Positions 1-12,500 of a stretch of 64,000 nucleotides of DNA are shown one piece after another (the first letter of the stretch is position 1; each line of letters starts with the position of its first letter). The notes beneath the pieces were generated by a model. That model was given only the letters and a program-made list of their open reading frames with translations. It made no database searches and was not told the origin of the DNA. The position numbers and the translations under genes are program-made. This DNA is from Siphonodentalium dalli. Lineage: Eukaryota > Mollusca > Scaphopoda > Gadilida > Siphonodentaliidae. Location: positions 280,047,426 through 280,111,425 of the forward strand of contig CP136063.1 of the NCBI GenBank assembly GCA_032622095.1, written 5' to 3'.

Positions 1-69
1 CTGGGGAGCAGTAGATGGTCACTGAGAGTTTAGGCTCATCAGGGTAATAATTGTAATAATTTGGGCCTC

Positions 70-106
70 ATGGGATAAGGCACTTTACAAATGCTATATA
101 TTATTA

Positions 107-137
<31 letters not shown>
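70..137 (+). repeat. SINE or LINE 3' end with TTA microsatellite tail
   Basis: The segment around GGCACTTTACAAATGC, followed by a run of TTA repeats, is the usual 3' end of L2-type LINEs and of SINEs that borrow it. The 5' part is not recognisable. Confidence 0.5.
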
Positions 138-303
138 CAAGATAGTCTGTGTTATCTCAGTAGTCTTTGTTGTAACTACTTGGCATTCACAAATCTATTT
201 TTGATGTTTGCAGAAATGCCACATGCAACACTAAAACAATCCCCACAGCAATTTGTATAAATTTTGTACAATACAGTGGCAGGTAATGAAATGATGTACC
301 AAT

Positions 304-451
304 AATTTTAACTATAAAACCATCTACATGTGATGTACAGTGTTCACGCTGTCGGTAACCATGGTGATGTACTAACCAGTTTAACTATAAAACCATCTAC
401 ATGTGATGTACAGTGTTCACGCTGTCGGTAACCATGGTGATGTACTAACCA
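304..451 (-). repeat. 73-bp tandem duplication covering the USP24 exon 24 donor
   Basis: Two copies of a 73-bp unit start at about 304 and 377 and are nearly identical. The unit contains the last exon bases and the donor CTG|GTTAGT, so a second donor sits 73 nt inside the intron. Splicing there would shift the frame and hit TGA. Confidence 0.85.
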
Positions 452-548
452 GTTTTTCGTTAGCAAACAGCTGAATGTTCTCAAGAGAAATCTGTAATCT
501 GTGACCAACTTTCTGCCTCACCGACTCCAGAGTCTCATTGCTGTGGCA
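450..548 (-). CDS. USP24: USP24 exon 24 (last exon in the window)
   Basis: Encodes 33 residues (934-966), [19 protein letters not shown] and [14 protein letters not shown], the central part of the ubiquitin-like domain; it matches the family's HSNETIGSVRWKIAKQL. Acceptor TTTTTTTTCAG, donor CTG|GTTAGT. The donor is duplicated 73 bp downstream. The following exon is outside the window. Confidence 0.92.
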
Positions 549-3500
549 CTGAAAAAAAATAACTAGACTTTGTAGATCATTTCGATTGGGCACCAGTGTT
601 CATGTAAAACAAATACATTGGAAAGCCAAGACAAAACATAGTCCCATATAAATGGCCTTAATAACCAGATCTGATAATATGGTGCTGGACAGTGGGCTAG
701 CATCACCAATTCATCCTCTGTGGGCCTCAATCTGCATGGCCTCATTTGCTATGAGAGACCAAGACTCAAGATTTAAGTGCACCCATTGGGCATTGTGTCA
801 TCTACCAATTTAGACCTCATTCTGCAAATTTATGGCACCATATTTTTAGGCCTTTCAATAACCCTTATTCATGCTCAATGTGCATATGTGGTCACTTGTT
901 AGGGGTCCTTTGAGGAAATTAATGCATCTTCAGGGACTAGTCTACATGGCGAGATGAACGGCTTCACCATATGGTTGCTCTATTTCAACTTCATTTTGCA
1001 GCTGGGCAAAGTGGAAGTCACCCAGAAAATTTCAAAGTTAGCCGACGGAAATAGGAAAAAGGTCCTCAAAAACAACTTCATCTTATTTTTGTGGCAGGAA
1101 GAAGTCACTACTCCTTGAAAATAAGCTAAATGCTGGTCTGTATGCATCCTGTTATGTTTATAGGATTTGAGCATAAGAAACATTTGTGAAGGAGCAGCTC
1201 GTTCGTCTCGGGCATAACAGCTCTTTATAAAAGTAACTGATACTATTAAAGATATGGGCAGCATTCACGGTAGGTATTGCTGTTAAAATAGTAATATCTA
1301 CATTTACTATGATACTATCGTGAGTTGTAAGTTGTAGATGCACCACATTAGGGGTTTTACAACCGACGTATATTGCACGCAAATCTTAATAAGGAAATGC
1401 CGCAATATCGTGACTCTGCTAATAAACAATTCACTGTGGTTTTTGTAAGAAAAAATAAAATAAAATTGACCTTCTTTTTCTCTGACACAAATCCTGTTTT
1501 GTGAATAATATCGCATCCATATAATCATTATGCAATACTATTAGTATATCTTGAGGAAATTATCATAATTTTATGAATGTTTATATTTCTAAATTATAAC
1601 CTACAACAAAGGCCCACCCCTTTAACCCTTTACCCAACAGAAGGGCCCTGTGCCAATGCATTCTCTTATATATGCGAGTCGACCATAGGTCGCCTCGCAT
1701 ATATAAGAGAATGCATTGGCTTAACACATTAAAAATTATAAAATTGTTAAAGAATGTAAGAAAAAATGGTGAAAAGTGTTAAAAAAAAGATTTTTTTTAG
1801 GCCAATGCATTCTCTTATATATGCGAGGCGCCCTATGGTCGACTCGCATATATAAGAGAATGCATTGGCACAGGGCATAACTGTAACTATCACAATGTGG
1901 TCAAGGAGCCGGTTCCAATGATATCCATATTTGTATGGTTCTATTGAGACAGGCCGAAGATATTTTAGGCTGTTGAAGCTTTATTTGGCCGGTTTGTTGG
2001 GTAAAGGGTTAATTGATCACGATGAGATAATTAGGTCTAAGTTTATGTTTAGGACACATTAACTTAATTATATGTTTCTCAGGCACCGCCGCCCCCCCTT
2101 AAAAATACGCCGCTGGAAGCTTTTTATTCGACAACGAAAATCAAAAGTATATAAAGTGCCCGCCGCCTGCTATAAATGTGCACCCGCGTGTTCCGTTTAT
2201 ATCATGTGTGTAACTGCAGTTAGCCGGTCATTGAGTAAGGGCTATTTCCAACTACTCCGAACGCATATCGAACGCACCACCTCAAAAACATGGCGCTGCT
2301 AAATATTTGCGTGATTGAAAATGGACATGTATTGATTCCATGGAGGATAATCAACATAGACACTTCCGACACAACACAAACGGTTGCTGATAATTTTATG
2401 AAGGATAATTCCATTCATTGTGAATGTGATGAGAGTTCCGTAAATGTCAGTGTTTCCAAACGAAAGAGGGATGAGTTCGACCGTGCATCGATGGAGCTGA
2501 AGACGGCTGAAGTTGCGGACATATTTGGCCACTTCTTCCAAATAAATATACGAAAAACCTGCACCTTCCATTCACTTTTTATTTTACATTAAAATTTCAA
2601 TCAAAATCAAAACAGCCAGTCATATTTTAATTTAACCCCAAAATTCAAGGGTTTTCAATCTGCAAACATGAAACTACAAGTTCTTCTCGTTCCTACAGGA
2701 AGCTCAATACTATGATATGATGATGAATATATCTCCATGCTGTATATTAAAAGCTAGTTTTAAATTCTACTACATGCAGTACATGTATGGCAAATTGATA
2801 TTAATAACATTGACTGAACTGAATACTTTAAATATCACTTAAATAATTCAGTTCAGTCAATGTTATTAATATCAATTTGCCATACATGTACTGCATGTAG
2901 TATATTATATATCAATTTTTTCATCCACCTATGAAGGGAGACACATTTTGGCATCATCTTGAATCTTGAACAGGCATCTTGTAGCGCACCTCCCAATATA
3001 AAATTTGTTGTAAAAAGTCACGTATAAAAACCTGCCTCCCGCAAAATTTCCCCATAAAAATTAAGACATAAAAACCTGCTTTCCGGTAAATTTTGGTCTA
3101 AAATAATAAAAATAAATACCTACCTCCCCCCTTGTTTTGAAAATAAAAGTGCCTGAGAAACATATAATTAAGTTAATGTGGCCTTATATGTCACTTTAAA
3201 ATGCGTATCCCAGCCATCTCATATTTATTATTCACAGTTCACCTCTTGTTCTTTCTATGTTTTGTATGTATATGTGTATGTTGGAAATAAATTATCTTAT
3301 CCTTAAAATGTTCTGTGCGATCATGCACAATTACAATGTTACTCACCACAAGAACGAACTCTTGTTTATTTGATTCACATGTGACGAATAAGTTGATTGG
3401 ATAACCTTGGAATGAAGCACCATGGGGAGGGATTCCTCGTGGGCTCGTGTGAGATTCCTCAACTGTTAGAATGTACATCTCCGCTATCCATAAGAGTCGC

Positions 3501-6500
3501 TCGATGTTCAGTAGTACCTTCCCTCTGAAAGAATAACATTTAATATAGAAAGGGTAGAGACACAGGCAATTCACTGGGTTCAGAATGACGGTTCTATATT
3601 ATGAAATGTCTCAACTATGCGGGATGAACTATATCATAATTCTTTACGGAATGAATTCTCCCTTTCAGTTATATAAGAACATTGTCCAGGTCTATTCTTC
3701 ATTTGAACAGATTTTCAGGAAATCTAAGCAGACGACAGACAGACCAACAAATAATATGATTGCATAAAGATTTCTATTCATTAGTGGGAGATGTTCAGAT
3801 AACAACTTCAACAAACATCCTATTCTAAGGGAAGAGCTAGTCAATGAGTATTTAGCAAAGAAAAAGTTTTATTACAATCCTATGCGCGATTTCCATTGAA
3901 AATGCTGTTAATTAAAAATGGTAATGTCACTAGTGAATTATGTCATTTCTCGTGACGTCATTGACATTACGTCGCTCACTGATCTAACTGAATTTTCATG
4001 AATCCTGTGAGTTTTAATCTTATTTGGCGAACCAAATTGATGCAAAAGTGTAATTAATAGAGTAATCAATTAGTTCTGAGATTTACGTTCATAATTCACT
4101 CGAGGTGAGAGACGTTTGGATAAGAAACTTGTGCGCTAACGCACACTCGTTTCTTACCGACATCTCTCGCCTCTCGTGAATCATATAACGTAATTATCGG
4201 AACCAATTGATTACTCTCTATTTAACCATTTATATACTGAATACTCATTGATGAGTAGTTATCCTTTAGGAAATGTTCATATAATAAGATCTACAAATGA
4301 CAATTATTGAACTTATTATCTGAACATTTCCCATCAATGAAGAAGATTCCTTCTGCACTTTGTATTGTCTGTTGACTGCTCATATTTGCTGAACATCCCT
4401 CCAAATGAATAATAGACCATTCCAATGTATACGTTTATGACTGTGGGAGAATCCATTTAGTACAGAAAGGGTTAATAGAGAAGATCAACCTCGGATTTGT
4501 CTCTTTTCAGTAAAATAGTTCACAAACAAATAGATATTGCTATTCAGGCGACCTCTGGGAACAATTTGATTATAATATTTGGTTTTATACAGCGCTTAAC
4601 CAATTACTTGTTCTTTGTCTAAAACAGTCAATGAATTGACTGCGGCCTTTGTAGATGGCAGATATCCAATGCTCACAGTTATTGTTGCATTGGCATTAGA
4701 CCATACAATTCTCTCATAGCAAATAATGAATATTGAGGATCTCCAATGAGTTATATTGGGATATAAGATTTTATGAAACAAGTTTGTTAAATTTGATTCA
4801 CAAGGAGTAGACGAGTTGTGAATCAAATTTATCAATTGAGTTTCATAAAATCTTGTATCCCAACATAACGAGTTGAAGATCTTGTATATCACATTAAAAA
4901 ACTTTAGCTTTATGACTTTTTAACAAATCAAAATCCTTAACAGAAGATTAAAATTGCACACATTTCCATTGTTGGCTGAGATGCTTCACAACCGTATACA
5001 ACAGTATTGAGCACTCCAGCTGCCAACGGAAAATATAACGGCCCAATTTGCCTCTTTGTTTTTGTGTCTATTTTGGTTAGTGCACGAAGTTAGACAATAA
5101 TTTAACTTTAATGAACAAAGCAATCATTTTGCATTGTCTGGTGTTGTTGCCATGTGGGACTTTACGAAATAGTATTAATCTGCCTGATTCAATGTAAAGT
5201 CATTAGTTGGTGCCTTGCCAAGTTGGCGGGAAGCCCGCACTTATTCGCCACTAGTGAGAGATAAGAAAATATCTAATGGCTTTTTTAATGATATAATATG
5301 TGTTTCATGTGATATAGGCATACATACCCAGTAGGTAGAGGGATATTACCACCTCTGGCACTATTGCTGCGAGTAATGAATATAGGTATACATACCCAGT
5401 AGGTAGAGGGATATTAGCCACCTCTGGCACTATCGCTGCAGTCAATGTTTTTGTTGCACTTGACACAGTTTTAGCTATCACAGTTCCCCCAATACCAAAA
5501 CGGGCAATCTGGAAAAAACATATAAACCTTAACATCATCACTGCTATACTTCAGTACTGAGTCGTGTGCAATATATCACCACTAACATATAAACCTTAAC
5601 ATCTTCACTGCTATACTTCAGTACTGAGTCGTGTGCAAACATATAAACCTTAACATCATCACTGCTATACTTCAGTACTGAGTCGTGTGCAAACATATAA
5701 ACCTTAACATCATCACTGCTATACTTCAGTACGGAGTCGTGTGCAATATATCACCACTAACATATAAACCTTAACATCATCACTGCTATACTTCAGTACG
5801 GAGTCGTGTGCAATATATCACCACTAACATATAAACCTTAACATCATCACTGCTATACTTCAGTACTGAGTCGTGTGCAAACATATAAACCTTAACATCA
5901 TCACTGCTATACTTCAGTACGGAGTCGTGTGCAATATATCACCACTATTATACCCAAGATGTTCCTAATGTTTAGGAAAGCCTGTAATTCAGTGTTTTAT
6001 TGAGTGCAAGATATCGAAATGGAGTTTCTGATAATTGTCTACAACTGGGAACAGTTTTAGGATTTTAAGATAATCTCTGCAACAATTATCTGAATGTTTA
6101 GCAAATGACGTCATGACAATAGTTGGTAGTTAGAAGGTTAAACAAAGGATCATTATAATTTGAAGAATATAACATTTGGATCACATGAGAAATAAATTTT
6201 GAGATCAAACATTCATTAAAATTTTTCATTAAAGCTATAAATCTTTATATCTCTAATCAAAAGAAGAGAACTATATTAGAAATTTTAAAGAGTCTGCAGA
6301 AAAAGACATGTCAAATCGACAACAAAAGTGAAAGTACTCATATTCTGAAGAGTAGATTCCAAAAAAATTATTATTTTAAATAATGTATGGTGCAGAATAT
6401 CAAAACAAATATGTACCATAATATTTAGGTTATTTAAAGGCACGGATGGCCTCGGTTGTAGGTTATTAGTTAGAAATAAAAGTTTAGTATAATGATAGTA

Positions 6501-9500
6501 TGAATACGATATTATCCACAAAGCTCATTTGTGCGAGCCAAGCGTTTGTTTATATACAGCACATAAAAAGTGTGCGATATTAAAGCAAAACACTCAACAC
6601 CGTGGTGATTATTTTGGAAGAATGATTCACTATGACCCGTTCCAACACCAAAATACTGAGTGGTGAGGATTAGCGAGCGCTATAATGGTATGTTGTAACA
6701 GGGTTTCCGCTATGGGGGCAGCGGATCCCTTTTAAGTCCACTTTCCCCATATCCAAATTTACTCTCCAACTTACTTTCTTACCCGATCCACAGGTTAATA
6801 TCTACAACACATGTGTATATCTGCCGCTAAATAAAACCAACAGGGATTAATAAATAAAGATAATTTTATTTGCCCATTAACCCTTTACCCAACAGAAGGG
6901 CCCTGTGCCAATGCATTCTCTTATATATGCGAGTCGACCATAGGTCGCCTCGCATATATAAGAGAATGCATTGGCTTAACACATTAAAAATTATAAAATT
7001 GTTAAAGAATGTAAGAAAAAATGTTAAAAAAAGATTTATTTTAGGCCAATGCATTCTCTTATATATGCGAGGCGACCTATGGTCGACTCGCATATATAAG
7101 AGAATGCATTGGCACAGGGCATAACTGTAACTATCACAATGTGGTCAAGGAGCCGGTTCCAATGATATCCATATTTGTATGGTTCTATTGAGACAGACCG
7201 AAGATATTTTAGGCTGTTGAAGCTTTATTTGGCCGGTTTGTTGGGTAAAGGGTTAACGCTGACCACAAGTGAACCATTTGGCAAAATAACGAATGCTTTT
7301 CAGGGCTACACAAATTGACAATTGTATTAACGTATTCTAAAATACATCTGTCATGACACATTGCGATTATGTTCACAATGAACACTATGTTCTGACTGGT
7401 TCTCATTAATGAATATGTAGATGAGCTCCAGATGTTAGCCACTGAAGAATGATCAGGAATATTTCATGGTATAACATGTTGTTATGGATGTAGTGAAGTC
7501 TGATGTCATAATAAATTGATAATTTTAGGCCAAAAAAAAAAGTGTTTTGATTCTCGGGCATAGCCTCGTCTGGAAAAATGGCCCTCGTTGAACCATTTTA
7601 TTACGAATTTCAATTTGACCGAAGCTGTCAAATTAAAACACGAAAATAGGAAACTAGAAAACATAAATTATTTGTTTCAAACATCGAATATTATAGTCTG
7701 TACAGACATACAATGGTGTATGTGTTAGTATTCAAAAAACAGACACTAGGCAAGATAACTACCAGGTATATTGTCACCACAAGCTGCCCAAACCCCAAGT
7801 ATTGGCGATGTGTTTGCTGGTTTAATATAATAATATTTGAAGTTTTTATGGCTAGCATGTATAGTTACTATAGTATAGATGGATAAATATTAAAGTATAT
7901 AGATAGATATAAATAGATACATGTATATACTATAAAAGGTACATACATATTTCAAATATATCAACAATAGTAATTTGAAATATACATTGTATATATATAT
8001 CATTCTGGTAAATCCTATAATAGGCTATATGATGTAGGATAGTACAATGTCATATTTATGTCATTCTTTATTTAGATTTGATGAATGGGTACGCTGTGAT
8101 AATTGGTAATTCTGTATAGTGGAATACATTAGTTTATACAAAACAATGTTCTCCTTACATTTTCTTAACCTGGGAAGGTATAATAACCCATGCTATCTAT
8201 GGGCATTATCCCCATAACAAAAATAAAAAATAAAAATAAAACCCTCGCTCCCTCATCGATTCTCAAAAAAAATTGCCCGAGAATCAAAATACTTTTTTTG
8301 TTTGGCCTTAACATAACTATTTCCTCTACCAATGATGGCGGCTGCACAAAAAATTGTCAGTACACTTATTTTACCTACGAATTTAACTTGAAGTTTTGTT
8401 GCACAGTTTCCGGTACCTAAATACTAGTAGATATTCGTATATGGACTGAGTGGAAATAGGGGTACCATTCCCCCAAACCATAATATACCACAGTACAGTT
8501 TTAACCAAATTTCATGTAGTGGGATCTCCCCGGTGTTCAGTATTTTGCTTATCGCACACTCGTTACATACCGTACTGTAACATAACATGGCTTTTGTTTA
8601 GTAACACTGCATACAATCTTGACAATAACATGCTATTTATATGATATTTATGATCGGTATAACAACAAAATCTGTCTATATTTTAATACTCTTTGTTTAT
8701 GATGGTTTTAACAGATGTGACTATTTTAACAGCGATCCATATCTTTAATAAGAAGAGATGTATAGTTACAAATCTAGATATGATTGGGATAAACTAACCT
8801 CTAACCGCTGGTAACACTCAGTAATGAATTTCTTGTGAAGACTAAGAGGATCCTAGAGAAAATAAAATAATTGTTTTTAGTTCTCTGTTTATCTCAGTAA
8901 ATACACTGTTTATGACAATTGTATGCTGAAGGATTAGAGTAAGTCACAAAATTGTGACACAAATAATGGAGAAGAGATCTCCCATGTCTCCCTTTAGGAT
9001 GATCTATATCTTGGAGAATTGAGGTCAGGCAGATTTAACACCGCTTAACCTTTCATGATGCGAGCCTCGCATATATAAGAGAATGCACTGACTTGCAATG
9101 TCAAGGTAAATATTGTTAGGCCAATGTATTCTCTTATGTATGCGAGGCTCCCTATGGGACTGGCACATGATCTTTAATGCTGCACCAGCACAGCTCCCGT
9201 AATGAAAGGGCTAATCTTTCTCTGTTCAGTATCTTTCTGCCAGTATATACCATTTGGCTTACAAGGTCATGGTAATTATTATTAGGCCAATGTATTCACT
9301 TATATAGATGAGGCTCCCTATGGGAGACTATATAAGAGAATGCATTGGCACAGGGTTTTCAGGAAGCTCCAGTCAAGGAAGGGTTACTATTAATAGAACT
9401 GGTTTAGTGACATTAGAAATTGAAAAATATAGTTATATTATGGCTAAGATGCTGAACATTACAGCCAGCATTATTGCACAGCATCCATTAAGAACAATTT

Positions 9501-12500
9501 AACAACAATCTTCAGAAACGCTTCAGTGACAACTGATGAAGGCTTTAAAACAATTGAATTTTTACGTTGACCCAGACAACCCTAAAGTTCTGAACATAAC
9601 TTCGGTTTCTCAAAAACATTGACCCAATTAAAACATTGAAGCGCATGAATGTGTATGGCAGACCAGAACATCCACCTATTCGAGGCAACTATATAGAAAT
9701 TTACAAGAAAACCTGATACTGTACCAATGCAAAAATTCATAGGAATGTATTGACATTGACAGCTTTGGTACTCTTGAATACTATGGGTGAATTTTATTTA
9801 TGCCATAATTATTAATTTTGATTTGTTCAGCAAATTTATCTGCTCTGCTATTTACTTATAATATGTATTTATATCGAGTAACCCAAAAAACGAGGCCATA
9901 AGGAATGTGAGTCACACGTAGCAATAGACAATTCAACGTCATCTGCCTATTTCTAAGCCATCAGTCAGTTGATATTCCCTTTCATATTTCCCTTGTCCAC
10001 CTTACATGCTACGTTTGATTGAAAAGCAGGTAATTTTTCTCAAATTCAATTGATATTTCAGATTTTAAATGAATGCAACATAGGAACTAATTTTGTCAAC
10101 TATGATGTAGTAAAGGTATATCAGTTATAGGAGAAACATTTACACTCATAGTAGAAATTTATACCCACAGAAAGGTGTAAAGCTGAAATTTACGAAATAG
10201 TTGTTACACACACATTAATTATAACATAGGTGTGATTGTGGTATAAATACATGAATCTCACCTTTTTGTACCTGGCACTGAGGTTAGTATAGGACATGAA
10301 TCTCACCTGGCACTGAGGTTAGTATAGGACATGAATCTCACCTTTTTGTACCTGGCACTGAGGTTAGTATAGGACATGAATCTCACCTTTATGTACCTGG
10401 CACTGAGGTTAGTATAGGACATGAATCTCACCTTTTTGTACCTGGCACTGAGGTTAGTATAGGACATGAATCTCACCTTTTTGTACCTGGCACTGAGGTT
10501 AGTATAGGACATGAATCTCACCTTTTTGTACCTGGCACTGAGGTTAGTATAGGACATGAATCTCACCTTTTTGTACCTGGCACTGAGGTTAGTATAGGAC
10601 ATGAATCTCACCTTTATGTACCTGGCACTGAGGTTAGTATAGGACATGAATCTCACCTTTTTGTACCTGGCACTGAGGTTAGTATAGGACATGAATCTCA
10701 CCTTTTTGTACCTGGCACTGAGGTTAGTATAGGACATGAATCTCACCTTTATGTACCTGGCACAGAGGTTAGTGTAGGACATGAATCTCACCTTTATGTA
10801 CCTGGCACTGAGGTTAGTGTAGGACATGAATCTCACCTTTATGTACCTGGCACTGAGGTTAGTATAGGACATGAATCTCACCTTTTTGTACCTGGCACTG
10901 AGGTTAGTATAGGACATGAATCTCACCTTTTTGTACCTGGCACTGAGGTTAGTATAGGACATGAATCTCACCTTTTTGTACCTGGCACTGAGGTTAGTAT
11001 AGGACATGAATCTCACCTTTTTGTACCTGGCACTGAGGTTAGTATAGGACATGAATCTCACCTTTTTGTACCTGGCACTGAGGTTAGTATAGGACATGAA
11101 TCTCACCTTTTTGTACCTGGCACTGAGGTTAGTATAGGACATGAATCTCACCTTTTTGTACCTGGCACTGAGGTTAGTATAGGACATGAATCTCACCTTT
11201 TTGTACCTGGCACTGAGGTTAGTATAGGACATGAATCTCACCTTTTTGTACCTAGCACTGAGGTTAGTATAGGACATGAATCTCACCTTTTTGTACCTGG
11301 CACTGAGGTTAGTATAGGACATGAATCTCACCTTTTTGTACCTAGCACTGAGGTTAGTATAGGACATGAATCTCACCTTTTTGTACCTGGCACTGAGGTT
11401 AGTATAGGACATGAATCTCACCTTTTTGTACCTGGCACTGAGGTTAGTATAGGACATGAATCTCACCTTTTTGTACCTGGCACTGAGGTTAGTATAGGAC
11501 ATGAATCTCACCTTTTTGTACCTGGCACTGAGGTTAGTATAGGACATGCTGAGTAGAAGTTGGATAGCAGTGTTAGCTATAGACTCGTCTAACGTATTCA
11601 GGCAGATCTCCCACAGGAAGTCAAGACCCAACAAGTCAGACTTCTCTACTGTCTAAAAACAAAAGGAACAACATTCAATGAAAAAGGTAGTGGTACACAA
11701 TTTCCTCCAATATTATTATGTAAAGGTGTACTATACTTTGAATTTACTTTGAACCATTTTGGATGGCAAAATGGATGTTGTTTGTTTTATACATAACTTG
11801 TCAGAGCAATCATCTGTTGTGCTACTTATTACTAAACATGGCATTCGAATTGCATTTGACCTACATCAGACAAAACATTATTGACTAAAACTGACCTTTT
11901 CAGTCCTAAAGCGAACCATGATAAAGCGATTGTCAGCAAATGAGCATTTGCTCACCTGATAGAAATGGTAAAAGAACATTTTTTTTTATTTAAATCTTCA
12001 AAATTAAGGGGTTCTTGCAAAGTTTGCTGATTTTTTATCGTGGTCAAAACCCATGACCACATTGAATCTGCTGTTTATTACTTATATATTTAATACCAAA
12101 TTCATTATGAATTAGGATTGCTTTATATCTTTCCCACTATTTAGCCAACTTCATTTTAATCCATGGATTGGATAATCTCTCAATTCTTCCAATTAAAACG
12201 CAAATATTCTGAGAACAAAGGGCCAAAAATCAAATTTGAGCTCGACCTGTATTTTGGGGTAGTAAACATTCCATTCAGTTCAAACTTACTAAGGTTATCA
12301 TCTGGAAACGAAAATTGAGTGCAAATTCAGACCAAAAGGGCCATAACTCTGGTGAAAATTGGCGGGCAGACCCAAATTCGAACTTGACCTGTATTTTGTG
12401 CAAGTGAACCCACATACCAAATTTCATTCCATTCAGTTGAGATTATCTCAATTTATCATCTGGAAACAAAATGCAAACAGATGGAAGGACAGATGCCCCA

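Larger units (their letters stand above)
2052..3183 (+). mobile_element. PIF/Harbinger-like TIR element, TTA target duplication
   Basis: Inverted repeats of about 35 bp (from ACATTAACTTAATTATATG through TTTCTCAGGCAC) bound the element, with near-GGCC termini and TTA on each side, as in PIF/Harbinger. It contains a plus-strand open frame at 2290-2592 and a perfect hairpin at 2768-2902. No DDE transposase is visible, so it is non-autonomous or carries a remnant. Confidence 0.65.

Noticed and set aside
6866-7124. Frames of 75-84 codons on both strands with repeated CILLYMR
   Set aside because: They read through the hairpin arms of a family A MITE.
9520-9790. Possible coding remnant with [10 protein letters not shown]
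   Set aside because: Only short frames broken by stops; no family recognised and no splice signals.
10249-11548. CRISPR-like regular repeat
   Set aside because: Units are contiguous with no unique spacers, and the genome is eukaryotic.
10303-11634. 443-codon minus-strand open frame
   Set aside because: Not a separate gene. Its first part is USP24 exon 20 and the rest is the 45-bp array read in the same frame.
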